A stretch of 64,000 nt of DNA from Bimastos eiseni. Its lineage: Eukaryota; Annelida; Clitellata; Crassiclitellata; Lumbricidae. This document shows, piece by piece, positions 34,791-45,214 of this stretch (the first letter of the stretch is position 1; each line of letters starts with the position of its first letter). Under the pieces are notes generated by a model. That model was not told the origin of the DNA, ran no database searches, and saw nothing but the letters and a program-made list of their open reading frames with translations. The stretch spans positions 22,586,589-22,650,588 of the forward strand of contig OY365819.1 in the NCBI GenBank assembly GCA_959347315.1, given 5' to 3'. A program made the translations under genes and the position numbers.

Positions 34791-35629
34791 CAGTGATTCC
34801 CAACCTTTTTTGGCTTGTGGCACACTAAGAAAGGAAGAAAGTTTTTCATGGCACACTTGGGTCCTACCTTTTTTTCTATTTGTTACTATTATCTAATAAT
34901 ATTCTAATTTTGATATTCTAATTGTCTGATAATACTCTAGTGATTTAGTCGGTCTAGTGACCAAGTCTATTCTAATAATGATATTATCTAATATTTATTA
35001 ATTTATTTGCACAAATTAACTTTTAATCATCAATGTGATGGCAGTGCCTGCTTTCGAGAGCAAATCAAATTGAAACGAGGCTACAGAGATGACAAGCATA
35101 CTCGCAATTCATCGTCGATTCTATGAAGTTATTTTTACATTTGATTTCAATTAACATTCAAAATCTAAATTTACAAAACGATTTAGATGCATGCAAATGG
35201 CGGAAGAATTTTTGACTTCTTTTGAACTGATCGAAGGATATGATTTCTGATTGGAAAGCCAAGCTCATCCAAACTCTTTTCTGAAAATGTTAACTGATGA
35301 AATTTGTCATTTCATAAATCAATGAGCTGTTCTTTGCTATATCAATTGAATGGATTTGCTTTTTAAGAAACTTTATATCTCTTTTGTAGACTGTATGCAT
35401 AATGATTAATGACGTAGTCTATAGAAGTGTAGAACACATTTACAAAATTATATCAGTGAAGAGATTTGCTTTCTAAAAAACCATTATATCTATTTTGTGG
35501 AGTTTTGTTTTTAATAATTAATAATTTATAACATAGTAATAGAATATTTTCCACGGCACATTTGATATAGTGCTCGTGTGCTGTGTGCACTAGTGTGCTG
35601 CGGCACACAGGTCACTCATTAGATCACTG
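34791..35629. mobile_element. hAT non-autonomous element, 839 bp, perfect target duplication
   Basis: It begins CAGTGATTCCCAACCTTTTT and ends TCATTAGATCACTG. The 8-bp duplication atctaatc is perfect (34783-34790 and 35630-35637). A GGCACAC-type subterminal motif is present in inverse orientation near both ends. No transposase is visible. It ends 91 bp before the third TTC39-like exon. Confidence 0.85.
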
Positions 35630-35720
35630 ATCTAATCTAATAACAGAATGTGTGTTACAGTGTTTGAATGGGATGAGATTATAACTGTAAGACCTGACAG
35701 CATTTTTCTGTGTGTTTCAG

Positions 35721-35837
35721 CGACAAAGACATCCAGGTGGACAAATACGTGATTCCATCAGCCTTGTATGAACTTGCTCTGCTCCACATCCAACTCAACA
35801 GACCAGATCTTGCAAAAGAAGCTCTTGATATGGCCAG
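35721..35837 (+). CDS. TTC39: TTC39-like gene, third exon in window
   Basis: A 117-bp exon between acceptor GTGTTTCAG and donor AG|GTTAGA. It reads DKDIQVDKYVIPSALYELA, then LLHIQLNRPDLAKEALDMA and the start of an Arg codon. The VIPSALYELALLH helix followed by a second TPR helix is the strongest TTC39 signature in the window. Its first base completes the codon left open by the exon at 19878-19995, and its last two bases are completed by the exon at 36824. This shows the four exons belong to one reading frame. Confidence 0.85.
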
Positions 35838-36194
35838 GTTAGATATATAGATAATAGTAGATGAGTATCCAACAATCAGTCTAAAATTGAACAATTCAAT
35901 TTCATAAAAAAATGGCTTTGTTTCAATTTCAATGGCAGGTCATCTTTGGGAGTTACTGTTTCAGTGTCCCTGGATGCAGATGAATTTTTAGTACAGTGTG
36001 TTCTGGTTGCCAATTGCATTCACAAAGCAACCTGGTGGCTTCACCATAATGAAGACACCTCTATGGAACAGACCATCATGTTACTTGCAGCATAAACTGA
36101 AGGCTATTCGATATCATCATGGTATTGTGTTGTAAGGTTGAGAGTGCTTCTGAGGACTCTCATTGACAAAGTTCTAAAAAAGTGCCATTCATTG

Positions 36195-36610
36195 ATTAAC
36201 TGAAAGATTTATGTAGCACCTATTGAAAGGAACTAGTCTGACTCCAGCACTGCCAAAAAGAACAGTTTTAAAGTGCTTATAGACTGTCAGGGAGCAGGCG
36301 CCTAGGAAGCAGGTACAGCTCAATGGGGAGGCCATTCCACATCACAAGGCCCAGCGCTGAAAACGCATGGCTTTGCATGGTAGTGAATGGGATGAGAGCA
36401 ACCCATCGTCGCAGAGCGCATGTAGTGACTACTCTCGGGACTCAAGGCCGACAAAAGGTCAGGCAGGTAAGTAGGAGCAAGACCTAGCTGGCACACCCAT
36501 GGACAGTGCCTCCAGCATGTAATTTGACACATGAACAACATGAGGCTTTTGGCCAAAAAAGCACACTGCAGAATGGAGTCAAGGCAGGCCAACCATAGAG
36601 ATTTCAAGCT
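36195..36610 (-). mobile_element. L2-like LINE 3' end, minus strand
   Basis: Reverse complement: CQLGLAPTYLPDLLSALSPE from the protein C-terminus, a frame-broken rest, then a 3' region with CTGGAGTCAGACTAG and TAGGTGCTACATAAATCTTT, close to the L2-like copies at 20090-20598 and 43820-44330. It sits in the last intron of the TTC39-like gene, opposite to its transcription. Confidence 0.7.
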
Positions 36611-36627
36611 CAGGAGTCAGTACATAG

Positions 36628-36658
36628 TGCTGCTGCTGCTACTGCTGCTGCTGCTGAT
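36628..36658. repeat. (CTG)n-type trinucleotide repeat
   Basis: About ten TGC/CTG triplets with one interruption (CTACTG) lie in the last intron of the TTC39-like gene. Confidence 0.9.
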
Positions 36659-36823
36659 TATGTGCATGACTAGAAGACAGCAGCATGCACAACAATGTCA
36701 AATCTTTATGAACAATCGGCCATGGAACAGTGTTTATGATAATTTCTAATCTGTGTTGATGACATTTGAGAAACCTAGTTTCCAATATCAAAGTTTCAGA
36801 ACTTTCTGAAATCTTGTTTTTAG

Positions 36824-36977
36824 GAACAACTACAAAGGTTACTCTCTGGAGTCAAGAATCCATTTTCGATTGCAGGCTGCACACATGAAGCTTGTTGCTT
36901 TGAGAGGGTCTAATGACAGCAGGAGGTCTTCTTCCCAATCATCTCGTTCGAGCAGTGACCAGGCTTATGCTATGTAG
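36824..36977 (+). CDS. TTC39: TTC39-like gene, last coding exon with stop
   Basis: It starts after GTTTTTAG at 36823 and completes an Arg codon in phase. It reads NNYKGYSLESRIHFRLQAAH, the conserved C-terminal TTC39 block, then MKLVALRG and a serine-rich tail (RRSSSQSSRSSSDQAYAM) ending in TAG at 36975-36977. The Ser/Arg tail is low-complexity and probably disordered. About 160 residues of the C-terminus are encoded in this window; family members are usually nearly 600 residues, so most of the gene lies to the left. Confidence 0.85.
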
Positions 36978-37742
36978 CTTCAATTCTGCTGTGTTAACTT
37001 CTATGGATATTACAGGGAAAGAGAGGCAAAAATTTCAAAAAACTTTATTCTAAACTATTGAATTAACTTTTATGTTGACTCTGCTTTGTGTATTTTTTCT
37101 GTTATGTAAGTGAAATATGTGGTCCCAATTTTTAGCATATATTTCTCCACTGGGTACAGCCTGCAAGATCTGCATGTGCTTCATTTGTATGCCTATTCTT
37201 AATGTTTGTATTCTTTTTAATCTAACTAACTTAATTATTGGTTGATATCGGCTTAGCGACATCCAGTCCTATTCTCTTGCTCAGTGTTGTAATGCTTCTT
37301 TTGTATTTTTACTTTTTCCAGAATTGATTAATTATATGTTTAATATGAAATTATGTGAATATAATGTGTTTTACCTAATTGAAGATCTTTATTTCTTATA
37401 GCACAAGCATCGATTCAAGTTTAATTGTGATCTAATTATACATGTATATATAAATATAATATCATATATTCTTTTCTGCCACTATAATGATGGCTTCATG
37501 CTATTGTTGCTGGATAGTAATGTGATAAATCAATTAAAAATCTACTCTGGCAGCTTTTAATGACTTTAGCCGTGTAATCTAACTAACTTGATTATTTAGC
37601 TCTGCACTTTTAGCTCTGCACTTTTCTTAAAATAGTCTTTGAGCTAACAGAGATTTGCGAGATGCCTTTATTCTGCTTAGGTCATAATTTCTGTAGTTAT
37701 AATATACAAACCATGCTTACAATTACATGTGTGTGGATCTAA
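36978..37742 (+). other. Presumed 3' untranslated region of the TTC39-like gene
   Basis: AT-rich DNA following the stop codon, with no other gene seen. I find no perfect AATAAA in the first 700 bp. ATTAAA occurs at about 37533 and could serve as the cleavage signal. The end of the transcript is therefore not fixed. Confidence 0.35.
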
Positions 37743-38036
37743 GACAATTACCTCCCAGACAATTACCCCAGACAATTACCCCCGATGCAAATAACCCTCG
37801 GACATAACTCCCCGTATAGTATAAGGGTAAGACATGACATACATACAAGCATACATATATACATATATGCATAAATACACACGCGCGCATACACGTATGT
37901 ATGTATGTCATGTCTTGCCCTTATACTATTCGGGGGGTTATTGTCCGGGGGGTTATTTGCATCAGGGGTAAGTGTTTGGGGGGTTATTGTCCGGGAGTAA
38001 TTTGTACGGGGGATAATTGTCCGGGGGTAATTGTCC
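37743..38036. mobile_element. Foldback element with GACAATTACCCC arms
   Basis: The left arm (37743-37838) has units of GACAATTACCCCC type plus ATGCAAATAACCC and GTATAGTATAAGGGTAAGAC. The right arm (37903-38036) contains the inverse of each, in reverse order and expanded. The loop is an ATAC/ATGT repeat with a CACGCGCGC core. The inner part, CATGACATACATAC against GTATGTATGTCATG, pairs perfectly. The whole is a near-complete hairpin of about 290 bp. Confidence 0.8.
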
Positions 38037-39334
38037 TGTTACCCATGTATTTGTTTTTTTAGAAGATTCGTGATTATTTTTATTGTGTAGGGCAAGAATA
38101 TTATATTATGTGATTTGTTTTATAACTAGAATTAGTCATCATTCATGAATAGTTCAATTTATGTTCAATAGTGATTCAATGGCTTTGTTTATTCATGTCA
38201 ATTTCTTCAACAGCTTGCAGCTAAAGTTACAAGTGTACTACTAATGTCTAATAGACAATTTCTTAATTTGTGGTTGAATCACTTAAATTTCTAGTTTAAA
38301 CAGTTTCATACAGTTTGCCATTCAGCAGGACTGTGGTCTACAAAACAGAATGCCTGTTGTGCAAACTTAAGGTGTATAGCGGATTTTAAAACGGTGGTAA
38401 CGCTAGTCCAGCTTTGAGCCCAAAGACGGACATCGTAGGACGTAGGCTGATTTTTGAGACTACGGGAAAATGGCGTGTATAAACGATCCGTTGGTCTGAA
38501 ACTTGCTAGTCAGAGATGATGGGCGTGGGAACACCCTGCATCAATGGCTCACGCGATTATGGCTAGTTGCGCATGCGCAAGCTACATATAGGCTATATTC
38601 GGACTTGATCTAGCAAAGAAATATATTATGCTCATTGTTTTAATTAACACATGATTTTGTTACAACACAAATCTAGCTGTTATCGCAATATTACTCCTCC
38701 GCAAAAATTACTATGCATAGATTAAGAATGCCTTACTCAACTATTATCTAACTTGCATGTGGGGAAAAGTTAGCTCAACGATTGCAAGCTAAAGGCCGTA
38801 TGTTTGGCGATGCGATGTGTTTACCAGTGTTAAAACTCCCAATTAAACGAAGATCACCGTTATTATTATCATTTTGCGGCGGCGAAAATGTAGAACATAA
38901 TTAAGTTTATCGTCCGACAATAGCAGAGTGAACAATTATCTCTTTTAAACCCTTCTTGAAGTCTGAAACTTCGTCGAAGTGGACCAATCGAGACGGCGGC
39001 CACCATTTTACTTCACTAAGCCTGACTAAGGAATTTACGGCTGCATGCCAGGTGGACTAGCGCTAGTTTAGGTTTTAGAGGACTTGGATGTCTCCAAGAA
39101 TCTACATACACGCTGATCTAGTTCTCTAGTCGGGTTTACAGCGAAAACTGGTCCGTACTTGGACTTACAACCGACTAAAAAGATTCGTACACGTGGCCTC
39201 TAATCTGCGTGGACCAGTGGGGCGAGGATGACAAGGAGCAATGAACCTCCACGCCTCTGGAATACTGATGGTAGATTCGTAATTGCGTATGCAGATTGGA
39301 GACAGAATGATCCGATTTCCTATGTGACTGCACT
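38037..39334. other. Unassigned DNA, partly CpG-richer
   Basis: No coding region is recognised. From about 38380 to 39160 CpGs are more frequent than in the surroundings. ACGCTAGTCCAGC (38400) and its near inverse GGTGGACTAGCGCTAG (39050) flank this block, hinting at a roughly 670-bp element. A GGCCACCATTTT motif near 38998 resembles YY1-type sites, which proves nothing alone. Confidence 0.3.
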
Positions 39335-39945
39335 TAGAGCTGTACCGATACATCGGCAGCACTCATAATCGGCGCCGATTATAGAGATAACGGTGGTATC
39401 GGATGTCGGTAAGATAATCGGTGCCGATATTCAATGTTTTTCTTGTCAGTTTTTAAGAGCAAAATGACGACAGCAACATCATTGGATCTGTGAAGGACTG
39501 CATTCCGTTTCGTTCCCATAGCGTGTGGCTTCATATCACCCAGTAGGCATTGTGCTAGCGTGGGAAAGTGTTGTGCAGAGTTTAATTACCCTTGGCACTG
39601 TTGTCATCTCTACTGGCCGGTATTTTAGGCCATAAAAGTGGCTTTGGTGTCCAGTTACTTAGATAGTCCTATCTCTTTTCTCTCCTCCGTCATGCAAGGT
39701 CCACGGCGGGCAGTGTGCCTAATCTGTATTGCCTGCGTAGGATTAGTCCCCAACTGCATGTCTCCTACGGAGCAAATGTTTTGCTTGTATCACAACAATA
39801 GGTAGTAGCAGTATCTTTTATCACCGGACATCTTAAGAAACAATGAAATAATCGGTAAAATATTTGGCTAAATAATCGGTATCGGCAATTAAATAATCGG
39901 CATTAATCGGCATAATCGGTAAGAAGTGATTTCGGTACAGCTCTA
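39335..39945. mobile_element. hAT-like element with ATCGGTATCGGC repeats
   Basis: Inverted termini TAGAGCTGTACCGA and TCGGTACAGCTCTA. The target octamers actgcact (39327-39334) and actgcgct (39946-39953) agree at seven positions. Subterminal regions are built of ATCGGCATAATCGGT-type units. The interior is noncoding. A fragment of the right arm recurs at about 40655-40760. Confidence 0.75.
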
Positions 39946-40076
39946 ACTGCGCTGCATACCAGAAACAGTCGGTTATTCCTGCTCTCGGTCTAATCTGTAA
40001 GGTCCACCCGGGTGGCGACAATTATTCGTATCTTTTACTGGTCTGAAAAAAAATTGCATAGCCTGATTATGGCAGT

Positions 40077-40930
40077 AGTGTTGTTTTAATAATGGTTTAA
40101 TTTTAGTTTTTAGGTATTATTGTTAGTCTTCAGTTTTAGTTTTAGTTACGATTGTTCATCAGTTTTAGTTTTAGTTGTAGTTCCTTTGTCTCAAATATTG
40201 TTTTAGTTTTGTCAATTGTAGTTTTAGGTAGTTTTAGTTTTGTCAATAAAGTTTTAGTTTAAGGTCGCTGATTTTAGTTTAAGTAAGCTAATTATAATTT
40301 AGCTCAAGTATGCTAGTTACAGCCTTAGTAATTTAATAGCAATTTAAGGTATGGCAATAATTCTTTAAAAAATCTAATTTAATTCTAATAGAACTCGATG
40401 GTAGACCGTAATTATTATGGTCTACCACTGACATTCGTCACACGCGAGGCCAAAGACGAGAAAAATGAAAATTTCAATATTTCTGAATTAATTAAGTGAA
40501 CTTTTCGCAGTAAGTTCCATACATCTTTGCGAAATAAAAAATATAGAATTCGAATTAACGGTAACCGGAAGTAGACACATCTCATTCTCCTCGTGTGTCT
40601 TAGAAGAAGTACTGTATGGTACGTCACATCATTTGCAGAATTACATTTGCAGAATTACATCGGTAAAATATTCGGCTAAATAATTGGTATCGGCAATGAA
40701 ATAATCGACATCAATCGGTATCGGCATAATTGGCAAAAAGTGATTTCGGTACAGCTAACTGCATATAAATAAAAATCATGCAAACAACGAATATGCGCCT
40801 AACTTAGGAGCATTTTCAAACAGAAGTATTTTTTTAAATCCGGATAAATATCGTTTTCGTTTTCTTATAATTTAGTTTCACTTTTAATTAACGGAAACGT
40901 TTAGATTTCGTTACTTGCCAAATGTTTGCA
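40077..40930. mobile_element. TTTTAGTTTTAG-rich MITE, copy 2, with an inserted fragment
   Basis: The left end TAGTGTTGTTTTAATAATG and the whole left half match the MITE at 27676-28450, including CATCTCATTCTCCTCGTGTG at about 40580. A roughly 105-bp fragment of the ATCGGTATCGGC element (40655-40760) interrupts it. The right terminus is degraded, and no confident target duplication is found. Confidence 0.6.
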
Positions 40931-40943
40931 GCCCTGCCATAAT

Positions 40944-41029
40944 GGCAGAGCTGCAACAAAAACACAAAAACAAATAAAGCCAAAAACCCGACTTTTGATT
41001 TTTTAAAATCTTGGTTGTTTGCACCTCTG
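40944..41029. mobile_element. Short hAT-like MITE with CAGAG...CCTCTG ends
   Basis: It starts CAGAGCTGCAACAAAAAC and ends GGTTGTTTGCACCTCTG, inverted with two mismatches. About 86 bp, noncoding. The neighbouring element at 41286-41616 has the same family of termini. Confidence 0.55.
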
Positions 41030-41285
41030 GATTATGGTGAATGTAACGCATCCGCAAACGACGCATTACTACGAATTACTTTTATTTGTGTGCACGTGAT
41101 CGGCCATGTTGGTCGATTGATCGACATCTGCGTCATTTTGACGAATGTTTTAATCCATATGCAGAATTTGCTCGATAACATCGAAAACCTTGGAATTCTC
41201 TAGTGCTAAATTAGGCCTATGTAGCAGACATATTCGATGGCTTTTCCAATGATTTTTTTCATTTTGCGTAGACCATGTGACTGCA

Positions 41286-41616
41286 TCAGAGGTGCAAAAA
41301 ACCAAGATTTTTAAAATCAAACGTTGTGTTTTTGTTTTTTTATACTTTTGGGTTTTATTTTGTTTTTTTGCTTTTCAGTTTTACTTTGGATCTTGTAACA
41401 AGTTATGTTATAAAAGGCATCAAACACAGCATGAAAAAGAGCTCCAAGTTGCTTATACAATTAATTTAGCTTAATTTCTGACTGAATAACACATGATTAT
41501 TAATATAATAGTAATATTAGTAAATTAAAAAAGTATATATTAAAAAAACAAAAAATTGCCTTTTCTTTTTTTTGTAAAAACCAAATAACCAAAAAACGAA
41601 CATGTTTGCACCCCTG
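41286..41616. mobile_element. hAT-like MITE with CAGAGGTGCAAA ends
   Basis: The left end CAGAGGTGCAAAAAACC and the right end GAACATGTTTGCACCCCTG are hAT-like inverted termini. The interior is AT-rich with homopolymer runs and noncoding. Flanking octamers do not match convincingly. It overlaps and artificially extends the minus-strand open frame described for 41620-42345. Confidence 0.6.
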
Positions 41617-41619
41617 CAT

Positions 41620-42345
41620 GCGGTCGAGTCTCAATAGTCTCACCCGTGCGGCTGTGTCATTTATTTGTGGCGTACACCGTTCTGACCCTACCAGGTCGCG
41701 CAACGGTGTCGGCTCCAGCCCTCTTCTGTGTCTGGAGACACGCGAGTCACTTCTAAGTCGATTTTTAGTATAGCCTGTCTGTTCTCCATCTATGCCTATC
41801 GTAGCAGTGACTGTCAGAGGAGAATCGGGGTTGACCGTTTCTCTAAAAGAGGCAGCAGTATATGACTCTGTCTCGGGATCAGACTCTATCACTTCCGCGG
41901 TCGCCGGATGGGCAACGTCCTGAGGATGGCCTTTATTCAGAACAGGGTTCGCTCGGACCGGAGTCTTCCCTTTCTTGTTTGCCCGCTTAGAGACGGTTTT
42001 CCTCTTTCTCTCTACCTGACCTGAGCTTCGTCGTATCATTCTACAGCTCGTGACTCTTAAACAATCGCCAACAGGGGGCATCAAACGTTCTCCCTGTTCC
42101 GGAGGGCAGAAATATTCGTAACAAGTCCCTTCGTCACTTTGCCGTAGACAATACTGGCCACTGATCTTAACGTCGCCTTTTCCCAGACACTTATCCACCG
42201 GATATCGCACCTTCCACTCACCATGTACCTCTCGCTCCATGTCCGTGTGTGGCATACCGGCCTCACAAGTATAAATTATCATGCACCACGATTGACCGTT
42301 CTCTGCGTTTTGCAGTTGTCCACCAACACCGTAATATATACTGAG
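41620..42345 (-). CDS. Unrecognised ORF with regularly spaced cysteines
   Basis: A minus-strand frame of about 240 codons, open from roughly 42345 (a Met at 42282) down to the hAT-like MITE at 41616. Translation proper should end before that, so the stop is not original. The N-terminal part has CEAGMPH, DKCLGKG, QYCLRQ, CYEYFCPPE and DCLRVTSC, i.e. seven to eight cysteines as in a small disulphide-rich domain. A basic stretch (RKRKTVSKRANKKGK) and a low-complexity acidic/Thr region follow. I do not recognise the family. It could be an exon or a retroelement envelope-like fragment. No splice evidence supports host-gene status. Confidence 0.35.
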
Positions 42346-42399
42346 ACTTCGGGAAAACCCGGGGAGTATCTACGACCACGTTAGGTAGCTAAGAAGAGT

Positions 42400-43300
42400 A
42401 TTTATCGAAAAACTGTAATACAATCAAGAAGAGGTATCACGGGGAAACCGCGAGTAAAGATATTGCGATCAGACGCGCAAGTAAAGATATCGCGGGGAAA
42501 CCGCGAGTAAAGATATTGCGATCAGACACTTACTCCCGCGGAAGACTGCGGGAGTAAGATGACCACGTTAGGTAGCCAAGTATATATATTACAGGGAAAA
42601 GAAGATGAGGAAACACCCGCAATTATTGAGGTCTTCGGCACCAGTCACGACCGTTTCTTGTAATCGTCGTAAGCACCAATAGGGTCACTCTCCCCGTATT
42701 TATCGAACGTATCCACTGGGAAACTTTCCCCGTATTTATCGACCGTATTCAATGGGAAACTTTCCCCGTATTTATCGAACGTATTCAATGGGAAACTTTC
42801 CCCGTATTTGCCAACGGTTCCACCGGCCTCTCTTTCGGTCTGTATGGTTGCTACTACAGGAATCTAGCCGCCTTGTATCTCTAGCTGCCACCCTAATTTT
42901 CTCGGTCTCGGCCACCCGAAACTTTTGCGTATCCGACAACCTGCTGGAAAATGGGAGGATTTACTATGACCGGTCTAGGTAGCCAACATTTATATTTCTT
43001 GGTTACCAAAACTTTCTCGCGGTCTGCGCGGTCGGCGATTTTTCCCAGTCTATCTATCCGTCGGCCGCCGAGGCCTCTCTAGGTATATGCGGTCGGTCCC
43101 TTCTGGGACTCACCCAGTCTGTATCACTCGGCAAAACTCTCACGGTCTGCACGGTCGGGGATTTTTCCCAGTCTAGCTCTCAGTCGGCCGTCGGTATATG
43201 CGGTCGGTCCCATCTGGGACTCACCCAGTCTGTATCACTCTCGGCCACCCGAGATCTTTCTCGGTCTAACCGAACGGCTAACCCCGGCTTTACCCGGTCT
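42400..43300. repeat. Block of tandem repeats in GC-richer DNA
   Basis: Three arrays are visible. A GCGAGTAAAGATATTGCGATC-like unit occurs about three times (42445-42535). A 36-bp unit containing GGGAAACTTTCCCCGTATTT occurs three to four times (42715-42812). A unit of about 125 bp containing CGGTCTGC, TTTTTCCCAGTCTA and GGGACTCACCCAGTCTGTAT occurs twice (43018-43240). The composition suggests LTR or satellite-like DNA; I cannot assign it. Confidence 0.6.
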
Positions 43301-43819
43301 TTACACAGACCTGTGATTTATTTATTTCACTGTCGGATCTTCCCGAGGAAGCAACCTCACAATCGGCTGCAGACTTTCTCGCGATCGATAACAGGGTGGG
43401 GCTCCAGCCCTATCAGATCGGTGGAGTCTGTCAGACGCTCGGCTGTAGCTCGGACTAGTTTTTTTGGACGCCCTCTCGTCCGCAACTATATTTTTTTCGC
43501 AACTTACCGTGAACCAGGCTTTGAACGAACGCTCACCGACCACACGGGTGTGCGGTATTAGTCAGTAACCAAAGAATTTAATGCACCGTATATGCAGAGC
43601 AGTCGTCACCACTCTACAATATAAGCGTCGCACCTCATGTCAGGTTATACTCAACCCGATTCATGCGTCTGCACGCTATGCACAGAACTACAAACCGCCG
43701 ATCGGTCTTCCCTCCAATACCAACACTGAAAGAAAATGTACGTAAATTAAGCGCTATGGCGAGCTGATTATTTACGAACAAATTCTTTAATCCAAGCCTT
43801 GTGGCCTGTCCGCCACACT

Positions 43820-44950
43820 TTCATTCATTCATTCATTTCAGAGATTTATATAGCGCCCATTCAAGGCTACTACTCAGGAGCGTGCCTGACTCCAGCACGT
43901 TTAAAGGAAACAGTTTTAAGTCAAGTATAAAATGAGTCTGAGTGGACCCTTGGCGACAACCGCGACGCCAACGGGAGCATGTTCCAGAGCGAGGGGCCAA
44001 CCACTGAGAAGGCACGATTCTGTTTAGTAGTTGTACGGGCAAATGGGACAGTGAGCATGCCTCGCTCAGTAGAGTGGAGAGAGCGGCGACCCAGTACATT
44101 CGAAGTAGAGTAACAGAGATCGCGAAGATAGGCAGGGGCGAGACCTAGCAAGGACCGCCATACCAAAGATACAGTACGAGATTCGCTATTGGAGGGATGG
44201 GAGTCAGTGGAGCACATCCAGCATATAGCCGGATACACGGCCAAATTTAGGAATGCGTCCAAAAAGACGTGCAGCAGTAATCCAGTCGGGCAGTAATGAA
44301 GGCGAGAACAAGGGTAGCTGTGGCGTCTGGATATTATATGTTATATACATAAACATACTATAAATGTAGTACATTCAACAAAAGATAGTCCAGATTAATT
44401 ATAGATAAAAATAACAACTAACTGTTGAATAATGTACTGGAAACACTCTTCTGCTAATCCTGTTTGACCTTTATGCTTTAAGCAGACACCTTTGATGAGC
44501 AATACTAAGCAGTAGTCATCACTACAATGAATGTATTTTGCTAAAAACAGATTACGCCAACAGAGCTCATCAGCATTGCGAATAAAGTAAATAAAATTAA
44601 TTAATCAGTTGAGTTTATTGAACAACAATAATAACAATTGATAATTCAAAGAAAATATCAGTAGGCAAAAAAGAGGTCTTCTGGTTTCAAAGGCGATACT
44701 AGAAGGGACAACACAAGCCTTGTTAATAGGGTCATCTAATTTTAAAACAATAGTTTAAAAAACATTAAATTAGGTGCTGCCACAAAACCACTAGAATCAA
44801 ACATTCACAACATTCAACTGCCACAGAAGTTTCAATAGATGCAAAACATTAGAAGCAAAACACAACAAATACTGATCCTCTAACACTGCAAGTGGAAAAT
44901 GCAAAACAAAAGGGCAGACAAATAATATGACATTGCTTTATTGACTTCCA
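43820..44950 (-). repeat. Inverted copy of the TTC39 exon 2 / L2-like tail segment
   Basis: 1131 bp, the reverse complement of 19468-20598 with very few differences. It contains the complete 118-bp exon with its splice sites (44423-44540), flanking intron DNA and the L2-like LINE end with its (GAAT)n tail. Upstream on the minus strand it is fused directly to a 5' part of another L2-like sequence (to about 45140) at a GCACGTTTTTTTTGGA junction. It lies 7 kb beyond the gene's stop codon and outside the gene. Confidence 0.85.
44423..44540 (-). pseudogene. Orphan copy of a TTC39-like exon
   Basis: All 118 bases are identical to the exon at 19878-19995, with the same acceptor and donor motifs, but on the opposite strand and with no partner exons nearby. 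It is therefore a duplicated exon without a gene. In an assembly it could attract mis-mapped reads from the real exon. Confidence 0.85.
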
Positions 44951-45140
44951 AAAAAAACGTGCAGCAGAACGCCGGACCCGCTCCAGGCACTGCAAACGCC
45001 CAGCTGGAAGGCCTGCATAGGGTGAGCAACAGTAATCCAGTCGGGCAGTAATGAAGGCGTGAACAAGGGTAGCGTTGGCGTCTGGAGTTAACGAGCGGGA
45101 AACAGTTAGAAGCTGACGTAACTGGTAGTATGAATCACGC
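44951..45140 (-). mobile_element. L2-like LINE fragment, upstream part of the chimera
   Basis: The minus strand encodes YYQLRQLLTVSRSLTPDANA, FITARLDYCCSPYAGLPAG and LECLERVRRSAARF-like sequence, the region just before the domain retained in the L2-like copy at 20090-20598. It stops in a T-run where TTC39-intron DNA begins. It belongs to the same transcription-sense orientation as the sequence that follows. Confidence 0.7.
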
Positions 45141-45214
45141 TTATACATGTATAGCGCACTATATACAGTCAATCGAACTGTTCGACTACATATGAAATTA
45201 CAACTGAATTTTTA

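Noticed and set aside
41500..41619. C-terminal 40 residues of the minus-strand frame ending at 41500
   Set aside because: This part lies in a hAT-like MITE and is a Phe/Leu/Lys run from AT-rich DNA. It is not part of the original protein.
42715..42812. Possible CRISPR-like array (36-bp repeat)
   Set aside because: The units are directly adjacent tandem repeats with no unique spacers, the genome is eukaryotic, and no cas genes exist.
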